From contig CALZRN010000004.1 in assembly GCA_945828585.1 (NCBI GenBank), positions 1 to 46,712 on the forward strand: a stretch of 46,712 bases of DNA. Reading direction: 5' to 3'. A model generated the notes under the pieces. The model ran no database searches. It had not been told where the DNA came from and was given only the letters and a program-made list of their open reading frames with translations. Below, piece after piece: positions 44,901 to 46,712 of the stretch; position 1 is the first letter of the stretch, and each line of letters opens with the position of its first letter. This stretch comes from an uncultured Bacteroidales bacterium (GTDB lineage Bacteria; Bacteroidota; Bacteroidia; Bacteroidales; Paludibacteraceae). The position numbers and the translations under genes were made by a program.

Positions 44901-46712
44901 AAGCTCTACGGTACGCTCCATTGCCAGAATCGTCATCTGCTCTACCAATGTCGCTTGTACGGAAGAAGCGGAAGCCATTATATTACTGTGTCCGTTGCGG
45001 ATTTGTCTTGCTTGAGGCATACGCTTGATGGCAGGCGCATTAGCTGCTGGAGCGCTAATTGTCCATTCTTCCGTAAACGCTTCGTTGGAATAGGCGATTG
45101 CATAGTAGCCGTTTGCTATAGGATTGTTGTCCGTGTAGGTACATTCATCTCCCGCAACTGTAGCAAAGACTTGCATGTTCGAAGCAGAAGAACCCCTCAG
45201 AATTTGGTAGGAGTCCACTACATCGCCTTGATAATAAGTCCAATAGAGGTTAATAGCCCCATTTAGACCATAGTTAGTCTGCAAATGCGGCGTTTTATGC
45301 GGTTTACTCTTAGGACTTTCGCCTCCGTATATAGAGGTGTACGCTATGCAATAGGAATTGCTCTTTACCGATGGATCAGAAGAATTGTCTATCCATTGTC
45401 CGGCGGAAACAGGAAGCTTGGCTTGTTTTACCCAGTTATTGGTTTTGCCTTCCTCTTTATATACAATCACGCTATCCACATACGCAGGCAGGTTCGCCGG
45501 TGCATCCCAAGTAACCATATTCTTTCCGGTAGTAGCGTCTACCATGACCAAAGAGATAGCAGGTGCATTACCGTTCCCTACAATGGTTGTGGAATCACGG
45601 AATGTATTCACCTCTCCGCAAACAGGATTATTCTGATAGAATTCAATCCAACCTATCTCGGAATCATTGGGAGAAGTTCCACTAAAACGAACACGGAAGA
45701 TACGGGAATCCTTCTTGGGCAATACATATCCTGTGCAGTTGTCCGAAGTACGGAGAGCGAGGTTATCCAAATTCAAGTAGTTCTCCGGTAACATTACCTC
45801 TACCCATGAGTTATTCAATACTCGCTCAGGAAGGGCGAAAGTAAGGTCTTTTTGTGCGTTCTGCACATAGATAACCCGGGACGAAGTCTTGCCGTTCAGA
45901 GTTGCAGTCACGGTTTTAACGCCTTCCGTTGCCCATGAAACAGTGTATGTGCCATCGTTGTTTTGAGATGCCGTACCGCCGTTAAAGTTCCACGATATGC
46001 TGCCATTGTTCGTGCCTGTATAGGCAACTGTAACCGGCTCATTGAGGCAAGTATTGGCGGGCATGGAGATCAGAACCTGAGGTTGTACCGTAAAGGTATA
46101 TACCGCGGACATAGGACTATGGGCGTTCCAAAGGTCTATAGACTGGATTTGGAACTCGTAGGTCTGTCCGCCGGTGAACTTGTCAATAGGAATGAAGTAA
46201 CTGGTACCTGTAAAGTATGCATATCCCGGAATAATGGCAGCTTCATCATATAAGCCGTTTACAGGCGAGATGACAAAAGCATTATCCGTTCCGACTGACA
46301 TTCCTTGTTTCTTGACACTGATATTGTATCGCATCTGGGCATATGGTGTCTCTTTATCTTTGGCAGCGTCCCAATACAAATATACGCCATCACTTTCTTG
46401 TACAGCTCGTAAGTTGGTCGGCACAGCAGGGACTGCGTTCCGGATATTACTTTTGAGTATATACTCATTCAAGTCCGGCACACCATCACCATTTAAATCT
46501 ACAAAAGGATAGGTGTCTATATCACGAATGAATGTATAACTACTTTCATTGATATATTGACAAGAAACCGTACAATCATCATACATATATATTACGAATA
46601 CTTTTGCTGCTGAAGAGTTTCCTGTAGATATAAAATCAAGATAACCATTGTTATCAAAATCATATCCCACCTTTAAATATCTGGTTTCTAACTCATTTAA
46701 CTGAAAATCGCT
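41928..46712 (-). CDS. Giant secreted/surface protein (fragment at right edge): FN3/PKD-like, Ig-like, InlB/Flg_new-type repeats, jellyroll-like modules, T9SS-type tail
   Basis: At least five FVQWNDGNTDNPRxVTVTxxxTYxAxFAK repeats, two 73-aa YYTIRFLNWDGTVLQSSQVEEGDMPAY repeats, C-terminus KILINGQIFILRGEKVYTITGQEVR; 5' end probably beyond the window. Confidence 0.85.
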   Translation of the reverse strand, partial: SDFQLNELETRYLKVGYDFDNNGYLDFISTGNSSAAKVFVIYMYDDCTVSCQYINESSYTFIRDIDTYPFVDLNGDGVPDLNEYILKSNIRNAVPAVPTNLRAVQESDGVYLYWDAAKDKETPYAQMRYNISVKKQGMSVGTDNAFVISPVNGLYDEAAIIPGYAYFTGTSYFIPIDKFTGGQTYEFQIQSIDLWNAHSPMSAVYTFTVQPQVLISMPANTCLNEPVTVAYTGTNNGSISWNFNGGTASQNNDGTYTVSWATEGVKTVTATLNGKTSSRVIYVQNAQKDLTFALPERVLNNSWVEVMLPENYLNLDNLALRTSDNCTGYVLPKKDSRIFRVRFSGTSPNDSEIGWIEFYQNNPVCGEVNTFRDSTTIVGNGNAPAISLVMVDATTGKNMVTWDAPANLPAYVDSVIVYKEEGKTNNWVKQAKLPVSAGQWIDNSSDPSVKSNSYCIAYTSIYGGESPKSKPHKTPHLQTNYGLNGAINLYWTYYQGDVVDSYQILRGSSASNMQVFATVAGDECTYTDNNPIANGYYAIAYSNEAFTEEWTISAPAANAPAIKRMPQARQIRNGHSNIMASASSVQATLVEQMTILAMERTVELSPSQNVLHLYVETSPISATFKQVKWEIVSGEGVATINSSGLLVANTEGRNGTVRVRATAIDGSGVYAERDITVGGFKTTLSLSVNNTEMGTVKGAGKYSVGELVTISAIANSGYHFVQWNDGNIDNPRSIDFMQDTTFTAEFAKNSYSISAITLNDQYGTTSGSDSALYQDQVTISATPADCYRFDKWNDGNTDNPRIVTVTENKTYIAYFAKATYTITKIVNEEQGGIYDQIGGYGPTEVECQESVKLMPIPTEGYHFAGWADGVHDNPRTVIITQDTTFKALFAKTLYEIKVGTSTATQETWCTLTGEGEYEYGSVVTIAVEPNYGYHFVQWSDGNTDNPRTVTVTEHKLYVASLAKNTYSVSVIYDPNQGSVSYHEQAEYMQSISLYATPNTGYRFVQWNDGETRNSRRVVITQDTAFTAEFELKKYTITFQDNDGAIIDQVEYDYGSMPSHTDPAKPSNGIYSYTFTGWVPELTPVTGNATYTAQYDTLKTSSGECEDIHEIWLQTGQDGLGEIVSDNGLWGYHVNSGATIHGTNYDFLRTPAKDLSNMSSVTLSFSHVSSDISTQDLTLWVCADFKDREDDEWQKLTIPRYKTAVINVKKQYVGENTVFGFSYGGASVSYAYWSIKNLQLDAICEGSTPPQPTYYTIRFLNWDGTVLQSSQVEEGDMPAYDGTTPVRPEDEQYTYLFDGWSPTIVAATADADYIATYTATTKPQPTYYTIRFLNWDGTVLQSSQVEEGDMPAYDGTTPVRPEDEQYTYLFDGWSPTIVAATADADYTATYTATEKPVSGCVHMDWLTTGESDWGEMSTNNAEVWTWNSRYGAVSKKRGGVSAWLLTPQQDLNEKENITLSFSHVHRDAVDFESEMTLWISADYQGSVESSSWQQLPISPYASNTSWTYVDVVVNVPLDKVGEHTVFGFKYTSAANNYATWEIKNLHLDAQCTEVTKNIDNTSSQKRDVVRKILINGQIFILRGEKVYTITGQEVR
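42538..42975. repeat. Near-identical 219-bp tandem duplication in the giant protein gene
   Basis: gccgtgtagg motif at 42541 recurs at 42760; the intervening sequence is almost unchanged. Confidence 0.9.

Overview
The 46.7 kb window looks like chromosomal Bacteroidales DNA: -7 boxes of the TAnnTTTG type, a PorX/T9SS component, and C-terminal sorting-like tails. Most of it is housekeeping: rluD-like, ClC channel, obg, adk, HU, rhomboid, porX, miaA, glycogen synthase, C69 and PepD peptidases, MATE, feoB-like, gap, RNase H-like, tRNA-Arg(CCU), rfbD/rfbC, recX, prmC, ribD, rpsO, hflX, phosphohexomutase and a giant repeat-rich surface protein running off the right edge. The most unusual signal is the repeat content. 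(1) Several families of short palindromic or tandem elements are inserted in frame inside conserved genes (hflX, pepD, prmC, ribD, glycogen synthase, C69 peptidase, rluD, an HMA protein), and related copies sit in intergenic DNA. The nearest known analogue is the Rickettsia palindromic elements. (2) Two arrays at about 40.5-40.9 kb and 41.7-41.92 kb hold 17-nt hairpins of common architecture (7-bp stem, 3-nt loop, variable but self-complementary stem), one of them with 110-bp tandem periodicity. Other observations: a TPP riboswitch before a TonB receptor whose ORF call runs into it; a palindromic box shared at identical spacing by two promoters around a WYL regulator/UDG-like operon; a missed 50-aa CC-x3-CC-x3-CC lipoprotein; a FeoB with an eroded G domain; and start codons 4 nt after the -7 box in porX, prmC and hflX. 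All homology calls are by eye; no searches were run.
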